Source: Lottia gigantea
Lineage: Eukaryota; Mollusca; Gastropoda; Lottiidae
Assembly (NCBI RefSeq): GCF_000327385.1
Contig: NW_008708400.1
Location: forward strand, 2,490,742 to 2,554,741
Direction: 5' to 3'
Length of the DNA: 64,000 nucleotides
A program made the position numbers and the translations under genes. The notes beneath the pieces are model-generated. The model searched no databases, had not been told where the DNA came from, and saw only the letters and a list, made by a program, of their open reading frames with translations. The first letter of the stretch is position 1. Each line of letters starts with the position of its first letter. Shown here in pieces: positions 12,377 through 24,805 of the stretch.

Positions 12377-13925
12377 GATATAACACTATACATTAGATAC
12401 AACAACAGAGCAAGTATCAAACGGCTTCAGTGAAAATTACGCCAGTGCTCTGCAACATATCCCTATAATGAATAACAAACATTGCTTACCGGAACTATGT
12501 CAATATTGTCACGTTATCTACCTAGAGTCACTCATAAAAACGCTAAGTAGAGGTATGATATTCAAACATATATAGCTCATATAAAACCTTTAAATTATTT
12601 ATATTCATAGTCATTGTACCGTTACTGCTCACTAAGAACAAGCTTATACCTCATCAGTGTACTGTTTTCATTAACTTTTACTACATAACACAAAACATAA
12701 TATTAACAAACTGAATATAATATAAAAGAAAACCCAAAAACCAATCACAACATAAAAGAGTGTAAAATTAATAAAGTGCGCTTTATACTCAAAATTATAC
12801 TTTAAATGTCAAATTTTCAATTTTTCAATTTTTTGGGCGAAAATTTGCCCCCCCCCCCTCCTTTTTAGGAAGATGGTGTGCACCCTCAATTGTACCTCAA
12901 CTTTATCTTAAAAAATATAATTTTTTATACGTTTTTGCTCCAAAATATGTATCAAAAAGTCTGAAATCAATTCAATTTTTTGAAAATGTTTTTGGGAGAA
13001 CGTTGAATGAGGGGCTTGCGACTATGAAACCTCCGCAAAGTTGCCGCATTCTGAAATCAGCCTGGCCAGTTGATCCCCATTGAGTCTGTCTGCCCCCTAT
13101 TTGTACCCCCAGTTTCTGGAGGTTGGAGCGAAAATTATGCCTGAAAATATTTCTAAAATATGTCATTTACAACTATGATCAAACTGAATTTGTTTTAAAA
13201 GGGTTATCTAAACACATAGTGTACTAATTGTTAAGTAAGCAGCTTAAACTAGTTTGGTGTTGGTCCTAATTAAGACTCGATATATTTTTGGAATCTTAAG
13301 AATGCGTAGGATATATATTTTTCTGCAATTAGACAGTTTCAAAAAGCATAAATTTACTTAATGTTTTTAAATGTGTCTGGCTTTAAAATATAAACGACTG
13401 CATTATGTTAGTTAAAACTTTCAGATACATTAAGGTACAGGATTCTCTAGATTATGGTGTAAAGTTTTCGTAAAAGTTAACGTAGGCTAAACCATTTAGA
13501 TAGTTTTGGTGTTGAAAGATTAACGGCAGGGACAACGGACACATTTTTTTCAATTTTTGTGTATAAAGTGTACTTAAAAGTATTTTGCTGTTAATTTTAA
13601 AACTCCGAAACTAGTTAAAAGATTTACATATACATTTTTACATATCTTTGTATTTCGGTTGGTGATGCAAAAATAGACGCCGTTGTATAAAAAATATGAC
13701 TTATTTTGCATACTGTGCCGTTAATGTCATAGGACTGGAAGGTGTTCTGTTTAATTTAACCTCTCCATGAGAGTTAGATATAAAATTAAAATACTTCATT
13801 TACTTTTGAGCAATAATATTAAACGTCCCAAAATTTATAACTATATTCTTTGTTAAATAATAATCCATTGTTTCAATTATTATTTAACCAATCACAAACT
13901 CTTAATTTTAAACAAAAATCGATTA
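12377..13925. other. Intergenic sequence upstream of the five-exon gene
   Basis: Contains a C run near 12848-12857 and no supported gene. The 64-residue minus frame at 12972-13166 has no family resemblance. Confidence 0.4.
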
Positions 13926-13933
13926 TGACGTCA
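13926..13933 (+). promoter_or_regulatory. Palindromic CRE-like site TGACGTCA
   Basis: A perfect TGACGTCA palindrome 137 bp upstream of the predicted start codon at 14070, followed closely by ATGCATAAT. The position fits a proximal promoter of the five-exon gene, but one 8-bp match is weak evidence. Confidence 0.3.
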
Positions 13934-14069
13934 TAATGGAATATGCATAATTTGCCACAGAGCGTTGTGTTTTCTTGATACGGACGCTTGCGAATTTTTT
14001 CTGAGAATTTATTGAATATTTTTTCACAGACTAAAATTGCACTTCCATTTTTCTGCTAAGAACTTTGAA

Positions 14070-15764
14070 ATGGCAGCATTGTAAGTAATCTTTGATTCAT
14101 TTCTTTAGTTGGTTTACAAATTTGAAAGGGGATCTTCAGTTGAAAATATTTTGTTTGTAGCCCAATTTGATGGATTCTGTCTCATTTGTCTTTCCACTTC
14201 AACACCAGAGTAACAAAGTTTCAGTAATATTCTAGATACAATTTTAAAACGTTGTGGACCGAATTCAATGTACTTTAGGCCTATACTTTAGCTTAGACTT
14301 CAATATTTTATTCAGATTCAAGAAAGCTTTGGTTGATTGCCTTGGTCCTAAAAAGGTGTCTGTGGTAACCAATAAAGGTAATTTCTTCGTTGTATTTATA
14401 TTTCTCGACACAAAATATCTTAATGGGCTAAAAACACTCTTCAAATCTTTATTTTGATGTATAATTTTAGAAAAAATTGTGAAAATTCTACTTTACAAAT
14501 ACATAAAATCAGGATTTTCTCTGTTATTTATTGATATATTTTTATATAATTTTCATGATATTAGTGCAGTATTCTAGAGTACATGTTGGACAAAAAAATC
14601 CCTTAAATTTAAACAGAAAGCTATATTTAGAGGGAAAACGTGAACATTTTACTGTCCATAGCTGATTTGACGCCATGGCAACAAAGAGCTTAGAGATAAG
14701 GTTTTGGCGTCACGTTATTATTGTTATGACGTTATAATGTTATAAAAAAAAACCTCTTTAGTTTACATATTGTATCAGAATTAGATCTATTCCATTAACC
14801 TTCATCTCGCATTAAGAATCTCATTTTAAATTTTGCTTATTTCAGAGTCCAGTGTATATGACTGCTATACTCTTTATTGGTTGCCGCTGGATGAAAGGAT
14901 GTGGTCAGGTGAACTTGAATTTCGATTCATAGAAAACTGGGCCGAGGATGTGGAAATCAATTTCACTAAAGGTAAGTAATATTATTTTTTTCAAATTGGG
15001 TTTGAATATTTGAAGTTATTTTCGTTTTAAACTGAAGTTTTAAACCCTTTTTAGGATTTTTAAAAACAAGTTAATAAGACAAGACGAAGTCAGCTAGATC
15101 TACTAGAATAAACATTTAACCTATAATCAAGACGGATTTCAATGATAAATCGTCTCCTGTATTTTTCAACATGTTATTATTTCAGATTTCGGGGAAGGAG
15201 GGATTGATATTAACAACAACAAGATTAGTAAAAAATCTACCACTAGAACTTCTAGTAAGTTGACATACGCTTTTCCTTCAGATGCCAATGTCACCTCGTT
15301 TCCATGTGCAAATGCGACATTAATAATAAATAATAAAGTCTATTTTTACATGGGTCAGAATTAGGCCCAATACCCAAGAACATGGTCATGTCTAACATTC
15401 AGCACATGAACTGAAAACAAAATATAATTGAATAATTCAATAACATAGTCTGAAATTAGATCAGATGTGTTGTGTCGTTTGTCGTATTTTGTTAAATATC
15501 TAGAATTACAAAACAACATATCAAGAAGAATATTTCCTTCTGAAGACCAATAATCACTCATTGACTTTCTCTGTTTCAGCAGTCAAGAAGTCTAGTAGTA
15601 GAAAAGAAAACTGGGAAAATGAATTATATCCAAAGGGTGTTATCAATTGCTATGGGTCCTGGGATGGGGAATTGTTTTCCGAGGAATTTATTAATTCTTT
15701 TGGGGAATCTTGGGAGGGAGATTTTTTCACTGATTTGTTTATGAAGTCTTTTGAGTTGCTATGA
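14070..15764 (+). CDS. Unrecognised five-exon gene, 150-residue acidic protein
   Basis: Predicted CDS: join(14070..14080, 14316..14377, 14846..14971, 15186..15254, 15580..15764), 453 nt. All introns have AG acceptors with pyrimidine tracts and GT donors (TT/GTAAGT, AAAG/GTAATT, AAAG/GTAAGT, CTA/GTAAGT), and all four phases agree. The product starts MAALFKKALVDCLGPKKVSV. Residues about 25-65 are a compact region rich in W and acidic residues (SSVYDCYTLYWLPL, WSGELEFRFIENWAEDVEI). Residues about 66-105 are a polar linker with N and S/T/K tracts. The C-terminal tail of about 45 residues repeats a W-x-G-E/D-L/F-F motif (WDGELFSEEF, WEGDFFTDLF). No signal peptide or membrane helix is evident, so it is probably intracellular. 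I recognise no family. A poly(A) signal AATAAA lies at 16087-16092. The first coding exon has only 11 nt, so the start is the least certain part. Confidence 0.72.
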
Positions 15765-15765
15765 A

Positions 15766-16002
15766 TATTTATTTATTTTATTTTATTCTATTTTTCTTTA
15801 TTTTCTTTTTCTTTTTTTTATTTACGTTTTTTATTTATCTATTTTTTTTATTTATTTATATTTTTATCTACTTTTTTATATATTCATTTATTTATTTATT
15901 TTTTATTTATTTACTTTTTTTATTTTTTTATTTTTTTTTTATCTACTTATTTTTTTTATATTCATTTATTTATCTATTTTTTATTTATTTATTTTTTAAA
16001 CT
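15766..16002 (+). repeat. T-rich low-complexity tract (TTTA/TTTATT)
   Basis: About 240 bp of almost pure T and A with TTTAT periodicity directly after the stop codon of the five-exon gene, probably within its 3' UTR. Reading frames made of F, Y, I and L across it are artefacts. Confidence 0.95.
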
Positions 16003-16086
16003 TATTTATTGACGATTACTGCTATATTTTGAAAATTTGAAAACTTTAAATACTTTTGGAGATAACTGTTATTATTTAGGCCTAAA

Positions 16087-16092
16087 AATAAA
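16087..16092 (+). terminator. Candidate poly(A) signal AATAAA
   Basis: A consensus hexamer 323 bp downstream of the stop codon of the five-exon gene, after the T-rich tract and before the minisatellite. Confidence 0.4.
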
Positions 16093-16320
16093 TAGTAAAT
16101 ACAAGCTTCTAATATTACTCACTTCTAACCACAGAATGATTATATCTACAAAATTTTAAATTTTGGCACAGATAAAACACACGTTTCACTTTCATTTTGA
16201 AAACTATATGGCAACGTTCAGATTTTAAAGCGAATAATTAGAGGATAGAATCTTTGATATTAGAATAAACAATGTAAATTTGAGTAAAATATTGTAAAAG
16301 TTTTTGGTGCAGAAAACAAA

Positions 16321-18195
16321 AAAATATTTAGATTGTCGTCATTGGAGATTTGATATAAATATATTTAGATTGTCGTCATTGTAGATATAGATATAAATAT
16401 ATTTAGATTGTCGTCATTGTAGATATGATATAAATATATTTAGATTGTCGTCACTGTAGATATAGATATAAATATATTTAGATTGTCGTCATTGTAGATA
16501 TAGATGTAAATATATTTAGATAGTTGTCATTGTAGATACGATATAAATATATTTAGATTGTCGTAATTGTAGATATGATGTAAATATATTTAGATTGTCG
16601 TCATTGTAGATATAGATATAAATATATTTACATCGTCGTCATTGTAGATATGAATATATTTAGATTGTCGTCACTGTAGATATAGATATAAATATATTTA
16701 GATTGTCGTCATTGTAGATATGATATAAATATATTTAGATTGTCGTCATTGTAGATATAATATACATATATTTAGATTGTCGTCAATGTAGATATAGATA
16801 TAAATATATTTAGATTGTCGTCATTGTAGATATAGATGTAAATATATTTAGATTGTCATCATTGTAGATATAGATATAAATATATTCAGATTGTCATCAT
16901 TGTAGATATGAATATAAATATGTTTAGATTGTCATCATTGTAGATATGATATAAATATATTTAGATTGTCATCATTGTAGATATAGATATAAATATATTT
17001 AGATTGTCGTCATTGTAGATATAGATTAAAATATATTTAGATTGTCATCATTGTAGATATAGATGTAAATGTATTTAGATTGTCGTCATTGTAGATATAG
17101 ATTAAAATATATTTAGATTGTCATCATTGTAGATATAGATGTAAATGTATTTAGATTGTCGTCATTGTAGATATGATATAAATATGTTTAGATTGTCATC
17201 ATTGTAGATATAGATATAAATATATTTAGATTGTCGTCATTGTAGATATAGATTAAAATATATTTAGATTGTCATCATTGTAGATATAGATGTAAATGTA
17301 TTTAGATTGTCGTCATTGTAGATATAGATATAAATATATTTAGATTGTCGTCATTGTAGATATGAATATTATTTAGATTGTCGTCACTGTAGATATATAT
17401 ATAAATATATTTAGATTGTCGTCATTGTAGATATAGATATAAATATATTTAGATTCTCGTCATTGTAGATATGATATAAATATATTTAGATTGTCGTAAT
17501 TGTAGATATAGATATAAATATATTTACATTGTCGTCATTGTAGATATAGATATAAATATATTTAGATAGTTGTCATTGTAGATATGATATAAATATATTT
17601 AGATTGTCGTCATTGTAGATATAGATGTAAATATATTTAGATAGTTGTCATTGTAGATATAGATGTAAATATATTTAGATTGTCGTAATTGTAGATATAG
17701 ATATAAATATATTTACATTGTCGTCATTGTAGATATAGATATAAATATATTTAGATAGTTGTCATTGTAGATATGATATAAATATATTTAGATTGTCGTC
17801 ATTGTAGATATAGATGTAAATATATTTAGATAGTTGTCATTGTAGATATAGATGTAAATATATTTAGATGGTTGTCATTGTAGATATAGATGTAAATATA
17901 TTTAGATAGTTGTCATTGTAGATATAGATGTAAATATATTTAGATAGTCGTCATTGTAGATATAGATATAAATATATTTAGATTGTCGTCATTGTAGATA
18001 TAGATGTAAATATATTTAGATAGTCGTCATTGTAGATATAGATGTAAATATATTTAGATAGTTGTCATTGTAGATATAGATGTAAATATATTTAGATAGT
18101 CGTCATTGTAGATATAGATGTAAATATATTTAGATAGTCGTCATTGTAGATATAGATGTAAATATATTTAGACTATTATCTTTGTAGATATATTT
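16321..18195 (+). repeat. 38-bp minisatellite (about 49 copies)
   Basis: The unit is close to ATTTAGATTGTCGTCATTGT followed by AGATATAGATATAAATAT. Shorter variants (GATATGATATAAAT) alternate with full ones. The right part is dominated by a TAGATAGTTGTCATTG / TAGATAGTCGTCATTG subtype, and the centre by an ATTAAAATAT/TGTAAATG pair repeated as a dimer, which shows local higher-order amplification. Confidence 0.97.
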
Positions 18196-19804
18196 ATACC
18201 TTTGTATATATTTCTGAATAAATATTAATTAATTTAAAGTCTGTGTTACAGTTTTTAACTACAGAGAAGATAATCTGTGAGGCATCACACTATAACAAAA
18301 TCATGTACCCAGTTTTTTTTTAAAATTTGTCATAAGATAAGCGGCATCTATGAGGAAAAATATCAACCCATCCATCATTACAAATTGCAATGCCAGACCA
18401 AACCCTTTCTGCCATTTGTTTCTTTCCATTTCGAGCCACATGATGTCACCATCACAAAATCTATTTGGGCTAAATGGAAAATGTCATATCATCATTTGCC
18501 CAATTATCTAATTGTCGAACTGTTCATAGAGCTATTAGTGCCCTGACAATTTAAATATCAGAAACTGGTCTTTGAAAACAAAGTCAATGAAAACAAAACG
18601 TCCGCAAGATATGTGTTCAAATTGATAATAATATGTATCATTGGATAACCAAGAGTCACAATATAGTATTAAATTCCGAAGTAGAAAAAGTCTCTAAAAT
18701 TTAAAGACTATTATATTACTATCACTTAAATACAGGAAATAAAAGAGTCTCGCCTAAGAAAATATAACGGAATTAACCATTCGTTCATTCTTATTCAGCT
18801 TTACAGATACTACAGAGGATTACCGAATGAGCATGTATAAAATATATCGGAAGCATGTAATATTATACCCGGAACCAGAAAAATGTATAAAACCGGATAC
18901 AGGATACATAAAATCATAATAAATGCGGAACTGAAATTCCTACGTGTATGAATTGTAAATATGTTATAAATTGGGGATATGAAGGAGGGCGAATTATTAC
19001 TGCTCTCCCCCACTTATGCACGTGACCATTACCTACGCGAGTTATCTCATCTTGTCTTCTTGCACGAACCTTTCATGGCAGCTTGACGCTTGCAATCACC
19101 GTAAAAAACCAAGCCAACGCCTTGGTAGTATTTCAAACTGTTTATCCATGCCATCAACTTTGTTGTTTCTTTGTTTATGTGTTATGTGTAATTTTAATTA
19201 AGGGGGGTCGGAGCTAACTTTTATTATCTATGATAGAGTTATGTGTAGCTTATGTGTAAATGTAATATTTTAGCTTTATTAAAGTCGTTTTCCCATTCAG
19301 TAATTGTTATCTGTTTTGCATCCCATGTTATGTGTTTACTAAACATAATAAAAGAATGCCATTTGAAATTAACAAAAGTTTGATAATGTTTATTGATTCA
19401 ACACTCGATCAGTAGACGGTTTTGCTCAATTACATCCAAGTCATACATATCTACAGTGACTGGTTTCGAGTTAGTTGACATGTACAAGTATTCAAATAAA
19501 AACATGTTTGTCAGGAGAATATACGAATCTGAGACTCTGAGAACAAAAAGTGAATAAATGAATTAATACTTTGTAAATACGAAGAAAGTAGGGTAACATG
19601 ATTGTTTTGCTTGAGAAATGTAAAACTTGTCAACAGAAATTAGCCTTGTATTTATTTAGGATGCATGTTACACGGATGTACGTGCCTACATGCGCAACGG
19701 TCAGATTAGAGGGTCAAAAGATGTCCAGTTAGGTCAAGGGAAGAAGGTCAAGAAAGGCAGTTGGTCAGTGGGTTGATATCTGCAATGTGAATTTATGATT
19801 GTTG
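18196..19804. other. Intergenic sequence
   Basis: No gene supported. The 89-residue frame at 18277-18546 and the short frames near 18810-19201 lack splice signals and family resemblance. Confidence 0.45.
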
Positions 19805-20098
19805 TTTCTCATTTTGACCCGTTTGACCAATCATACCTTAGTCTCAGAAAAGATTTTTTTTAGCTACGGTAATCAGTAATAGTGTCCAAGGCTCACCGTC
19901 GACATTTGAACCTCCAAATTCATGTGTGTCTAGAATTATCCGCGTTTGAAAGTTAAAAACGAAGTGTTGAGACTCTATCATAGAAATGGCATCTATAGAA
20001 ATAGTTTGTGGTATTTTGGAAGGAATTTTTGTGTATTTCTAATACTTCTGAAGACAATTTACATAATTATATTCAAGACCCAAACCAACCACCTTTAA
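19805..20098 (-). mobile_element. MITE, family A, diverged copy
   Basis: Shares TTTGACCAATCATACCTTAG, AGTAATAGTGTCCAAGGC, CATGTGTGTCTAGAATT and ATATTCAAGACCCAAACC with the copy at 5509-5843, in the same order. The right end decays to CCACCTTTAA and the left end is not clear. Confidence 0.6.
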
Positions 20099-23034
20099 CA
20101 CAACATTATTTAGAAATTAGAATTCACCACATCAAAACGCTGATAGAAAAGCAGTTCGTCGAAATAAAATTTCATTTAATTTCCAGAAACAAAATAATTA
20201 ATTAATAAAAACGCTACAGACGGTACACAGAATATAAAGCTTTTGTATAAGAAAACTGAACACCATGTAATTTCTAGGGGAAACACTCACTTTAAACAGA
20301 AAACCTAATCAGTTTATGCTTGAATTAAGTGAGCACTTGAGATCTCATAGAGTGATTATATTATTCTTTAGCCCATATGAATACGTTCCTTTTCATTAGA
20401 GTGTCTCTTGTACAAATAGGGTTATCTACCGTTGTTCTGAAAGAGGTGATTGGGTACTCACTTACCTCTTATCAACTACTTACAAAAGTATATGTACACT
20501 GAATAGAATGATTTATTTTCATGCAATTTGTGATTGGGTCAAGTATCCGCACTTACTTGTGAGTTCAGAAAGAAAATAAACACTGGTCATTTAAAGTGGA
20601 CATTGATGGTGGTCATTTTACACTCATAGCTAGATGGACAATCATTAAAGTCCGAACGTTCAACAATTCACATGATATCTATTGTTATGATACGTAATTA
20701 TATTTTGCTTTAAATAGTACATATATATTGTTATTGCTAATTCTGGTGCATAATTCATAAAAGTGATTCTGCTCATGTTCAAAATTGTTCTAAAATTGTC
20801 GTAAACCTTTTTTTGCCAGTAAGATATGTTGCAACAGTAGGCGATCTAATGGCAACCGTCTATAGGCGAACTCATGGCAAGAATCCAAAGGCGAACGCAA
20901 TGCAACCATCTATAGGCTGATTCCAACCAGAGCAACTCCGGGTGAGCCCCCCATTTCCAAACCCCATATGTAATGGCCAGTGTTGGGTCATTCGCGAAAA
21001 AAAAACACTTCTGGATTTTTTTATCAGAAGATGCCAAGCAGTACAATACAATCGCAATTTGATTGAATAAAAGGGCAATGATTTCACAGTTGACTTCTAT
21101 AACTATCTCTAGAGAGCTTATTACCCTAACCCCTCTCTACCCTTTCATCCCTGATTATGAATTCTCTTCCAACGCTTAATAGTTCGGCAGTAACCCAATG
21201 ACCATATGACCTATATTTCAACTTTCTCGACATATTGTTGAGAGTGAATATAAAGATTGTTTCCTTTTATCTGTCATAATATCATCCGGCGTACATCATA
21301 TTTAATTATTGCCGTAAACCTGTACCAATATGTTGGGTAAATATTAAAGTGGACTGTGGAACACTTGACCGCATTCTTTGGGAACATGCCATCGTCAAGG
21401 TGGTTGTTTCAAGTAACCCTTGTCCATAACCACAAGTTTAAAGGTATATATGCGTCTGATATTCGATAAACTGAATATTCTGTTGACGCTCGACGCTCTT
21501 TCCGTGTTGGATAACCACCGTCAGTTCATCTATACATGTAGTTCAATGAAAAAATGGATGTGATCTTCAAAAGTGAAGATGGTAAAAGTTTTCTTAGTTA
21601 TGAAAGGTTCAGATAGTCTGATTTCAATTTGTGGGGTGCTACAAGTAGCGAAAATTGACTTGACCCCAGATGTTTATATGAATGCCCATATATCCATTCA
21701 AAATAGTCGTTGTTATATCGTCTATAGTTGCATCATTCCGATTCCTTGTTTGACTGCTGCGGGAACAATAAATCTAGAAAAAAAACGGCTCGATAGTGAC
21801 ATCATAACCTGATTTTGCCGGAACATACAACCTAAGAATGTCCCCGATAGACATACTAAATTAGAAAACCTCTTTTAAATCCCTTAATGCATTTGCAAGA
21901 ACTATCGATTTGGAAAATGTTCCCTCTGCAATTTGATTGTAGTTTTGAGAATTTGTGAAATAGGAGAAACTAACTAGTGACTAAATTCGCTTCCGTAATC
22001 TTTCTTTTTCATTCATTCATTCATTCAAAATACTAAAAAGCGAGATACAATTAGTTCGGCGGCTATCTTCATGTCTAGAGGTTCTAAGTGTACATATGGT
22101 CACTATAATGTCCACTCAGTTTGACCACTGGTCAAGTATTGTTTATTTATACTACCAATTGATACAAGGGGGGATATCTTCAAGGAAATAATTAAAATGT
22201 GAAATGCGATACATCATATTATTTCTACTGAACTGTTTCGTTGTCCGCAAAAGCCTTGAAGTAAATCGTCCTTTGCGCTTGAATCTTTGATATAACCTTA
22301 GATTTTTATGTAGTTATTCTCAAAGAGTTGCACAATATGGGGTCCTGTATTTGAATTTAAGCATTTAACCTTCATGATATTCAATATAGAGGGTTTTCCA
22401 GCCTTCTTCTTCGAATCGGGAATACCCATAGCTTTTATTAGGCGTGTACCATTCCCGTTTCCTTCTGACCTCTGTTATTTCACCAATGTATTGAATCATG
22501 AATAATTAATACAGATAAAGGCTTTATCTAAAGAAAGGCTTCCGCCCTACCGCCCCTATCGCAACTAAAATAAAAAATGAGACTATTATAATTTTATTCC
22601 ATAATATTGACGTCAATAATAATTCCGCCAAATTCATTAGTTTCTTTTTGTAGTATGACAATCTGCTATCCTTAACTTTAACAATACTCATTTTAGTGCA
22701 TTTACGGTAGGTGCGGTAGCTATTTTGAAACCCACCCAATAAAGATGATGAAAGAATTGTATCTTGATGCCAGTATACTTTACTATTCTAGCCCTATGAT
22801 TAATGAATAAAGGTTAGGAAAATGGGAATTAATTGTCCTGAAAGATAGGGGAAATGGATAATAAACTGTACAGGATTTTTATTTTGAAAGAAATGCGGGT
22901 GACCATAATCACTGGTCATTGGTTTCTAAATTACTATGATAATGATATCTTTAAAGGGACGTGTTCGTCTAAATACTCATTTTACCAACTTACTATCAAG
23001 GTTTTTGAGCAAATATAGATAGCTTGTCAGGCAA
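20099..23034. other. Gene-poor spacer
   Basis: A short imperfect repeat (CTATAGGCGAACTCATGGCAA type) lies at 20838-20925. A family B MITE end fragment (GTCCCCGATAGACATACTAA, AAACCTCTTTTAAATCCCTT) lies at about 21841-21890. The 79-residue frame at 21573-21812 has no supporting context. Confidence 0.4.
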
Positions 23035-23632
23035 GGTAATATACGCCCACTGGTAGCTTTGATTTTAAGACGTAAAACTCCATTCATTTTTGGTTTTAAA
23101 TAAAAATATTTGGTAGTATAGTAACAATTACCAGTATGATATATTCAACCTTCAGAAATACACTTCTTTTGAACTTTTTGAGGCGATACTGAATAATATT
23201 ACCAAGTTTCATCAAAATCTGTCAAGAATTGAGCCTTCTAGAGTGTTACAGACCTAAACTTGAACGTATTTTTAAGAACAAGGGCAATAACTCATACTAA
23301 ATATTTTTCGATTTTTCTGATTTTCGATAGGATTCATCCTTGGGTGATAACAAACACTCACACCAAATGTCAAAATCCATCAAGAATTGTGTCCCCTATA
23401 GTGTTTACGAGCTAAAAATTGAACGCTTTTTAAAGAACAGGGGCAATAACTCATGCTAAATATTTTTCGATTCTTCTGATTTTCAATCGGGTGCATCCAT
23501 GGGTGATTACGAACACTCACACCAAGTTTTGTCAAACTCCGTCAAGTTTACGAGCAATTGTGGACGGACGGACCGACGGACGGACATGGGTGACGGCAAT
23601 ATACGCCCCCCATTTCATGTGGGCGTATAAAA
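23035..23632 (+). repeat. Interspersed repeat with internal duplication and GGACGGAC box
   Basis: The left edge AATATACGCCCAC and the right edge CAATATACGCCCCCCATTTC plus GTGGGCGTAT share a terminal motif. Inside, a block of about 165-180 bp (AGGGCAATAACTCAT, ATATTTTTCGAT, AACACTCACACCAA) occurs twice, at about 23278-23400 and 23440-23560, and ends in GGACGGACGGACCGACGGAC. Non-coding. I recall AGGGCAATAACTC-type repeats as common in molluscan genomes. Confidence 0.65.
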
Positions 23633-24028
23633 AGCAATACTTAATGGCGTGGTAAATGCGCTCTTAAATACAAAAGGGTCCTGGGAAACTGTCCAAAATG
23701 AATAGTATTTCTGTCCCATAATTTGTTATAATTTTTTTCTAATTTGTCCGGAGAATTTTCTAAATCATTATGCTTTTGTTAACGTTGCTTACCAGAATAA
23801 CACGAATTGTGACACTAAAAGAGTATACAATAAATTTAGGTTTTTAATTTAAAAGTGAAATATCGTATTCTGTATTCGTCGTGTGGGGTCTAATATTTGA
23901 AGGTCAGTAGAAAGGTCATAAGGGAACTCTCTGATTATTGTCTGCAAGATTTATAGTTATGGTGAAATTAAATTGTTACATTGTATGTCAAAATTGGCGG
24001 TATGGATATTTTTAATAATTTTCCCTGA
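23633..24028. other. Intergenic sequence
   Basis: No gene or repeat structure recognised. Confidence 0.4.
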
Positions 24029-24214
24029 CTATAATTGATAACGTGTTAAAGTGGCTGAGTGTATCGAGCTGATCAAGTCTGGATTTTGGTTGGCTAAATT
24101 AATAAATTGGTTGCGATTTACCATTGTCTCATTCGACTTTTGTCCATCATTGTCGGTAAACATATTGATTGAAGAGGAGGGATTAGTGCCATTTTCCTCC
24201 TCAACCACCCCGCC
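24029..24214 (-). CDS. Possible orphan terminal exon, 61 hydrophilic residues
   Basis: On the minus strand an acceptor-like TTTCAG precedes 24214, followed by 61 codons in phase 0 and a TAG stop at 24031-24029. The peptide is polar and of non-random composition: GGVVEEENGTNPSSSIN, TDNDGQKSNETMVNRNQF, NLANQNPDLISS. It looks like the C-terminal tail of a larger protein. No upstream exon was found on this strand before 29867, so it may be a chance frame or a remnant. Confidence 0.25.
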   Translation of the reverse strand, partial: GGVVEEENGTNPSSSINMFTDNDGQKSNETMVNRNQFINLANQNPDLISSIHSATLTRYQL

Positions 24215-24375
24215 CTGAAACACGCTTGTGAATACCACTTCATCTATGCTATAAAAATCACACGAGGATTTTACTCTTTAATTAATGAGGCATAAAACTT
24301 ATCTAACATAATTTCAAGTTTTGTAAAAATGCAAAGCGAAAATGATAAAAATTATATTTATTCACTTTAACTATA

Positions 24376-24470
24376 ATCAGGCGTGGCCGAGTGTGTTAAT
24401 GGAGTGTCTCTGTGAACCGTGAAATTAACACCATTGTGTGTGATGTATCTTCTAATAATTGGTAAAAATT
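24376..24470 (+). repeat. tRNA-Leu/Ser-like fragment
   Basis: AGGCGTGGCCGAGTGTGTTAATGG resembles the acceptor/D-arm of a type II tRNA, but no matching T-arm or acceptor stem follows. Probably a SINE head or tRNA pseudogene. Confidence 0.3.
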
Positions 24471-24616
24471 CTGAAAATTGTTAAACAACGGGGCGTGCCA
24501 GTTAGATCTTCACTTTAAGATATGTAAAAATATTGCCATCATAAATTAGTTTAATGTAGGTATAGTTTACAATTTCGCAGTGCAAAAAGTTTGTGACTCT
24601 ATAGATAAAGTCAGTG

Positions 24617-24797
24617 CAGAGGCGGTGCCAGGTCCGAGAGGGGGCGAGGGGGCGAGATATCTGAGATTGACCGAATCTTAAACCTAGTTATGAGATTTTT
24701 GTCCGAAAAACATGCTTTCGGGGCTGCGAGGGGAGGGGGGGTCGGCGGGAGAGGGGAGGGGGGCTGCCCCCTCTACTCCTCTTTGGCTCCGCCACTG
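24617..24797 (+). mobile_element. hAT-type MITE, 181 bp, with exact 8-bp target duplication
   Basis: Ends are CAGAGGCGGTGCCAGG and the inverse of CAGTGGCGGAGCCAAA, typical hAT-like imperfect inverted repeats. The element is flanked by the perfect 8-bp direct repeat AGTCAGTG (24609-24616 and 24798-24805), the target-site size of hAT transposases. The interior is G-rich and non-coding, so it depends on transposase supplied elsewhere. Confidence 0.88.
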
Positions 24798-24805
24798 AGT
24801 CAGTG

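Noticed and set aside
15751-16012. Two overlapping frames of 82-83 residues made almost only of F, Y, I and L
   Set aside because: They are translations of a T/A low-complexity tract after the stop codon of the five-exon gene.
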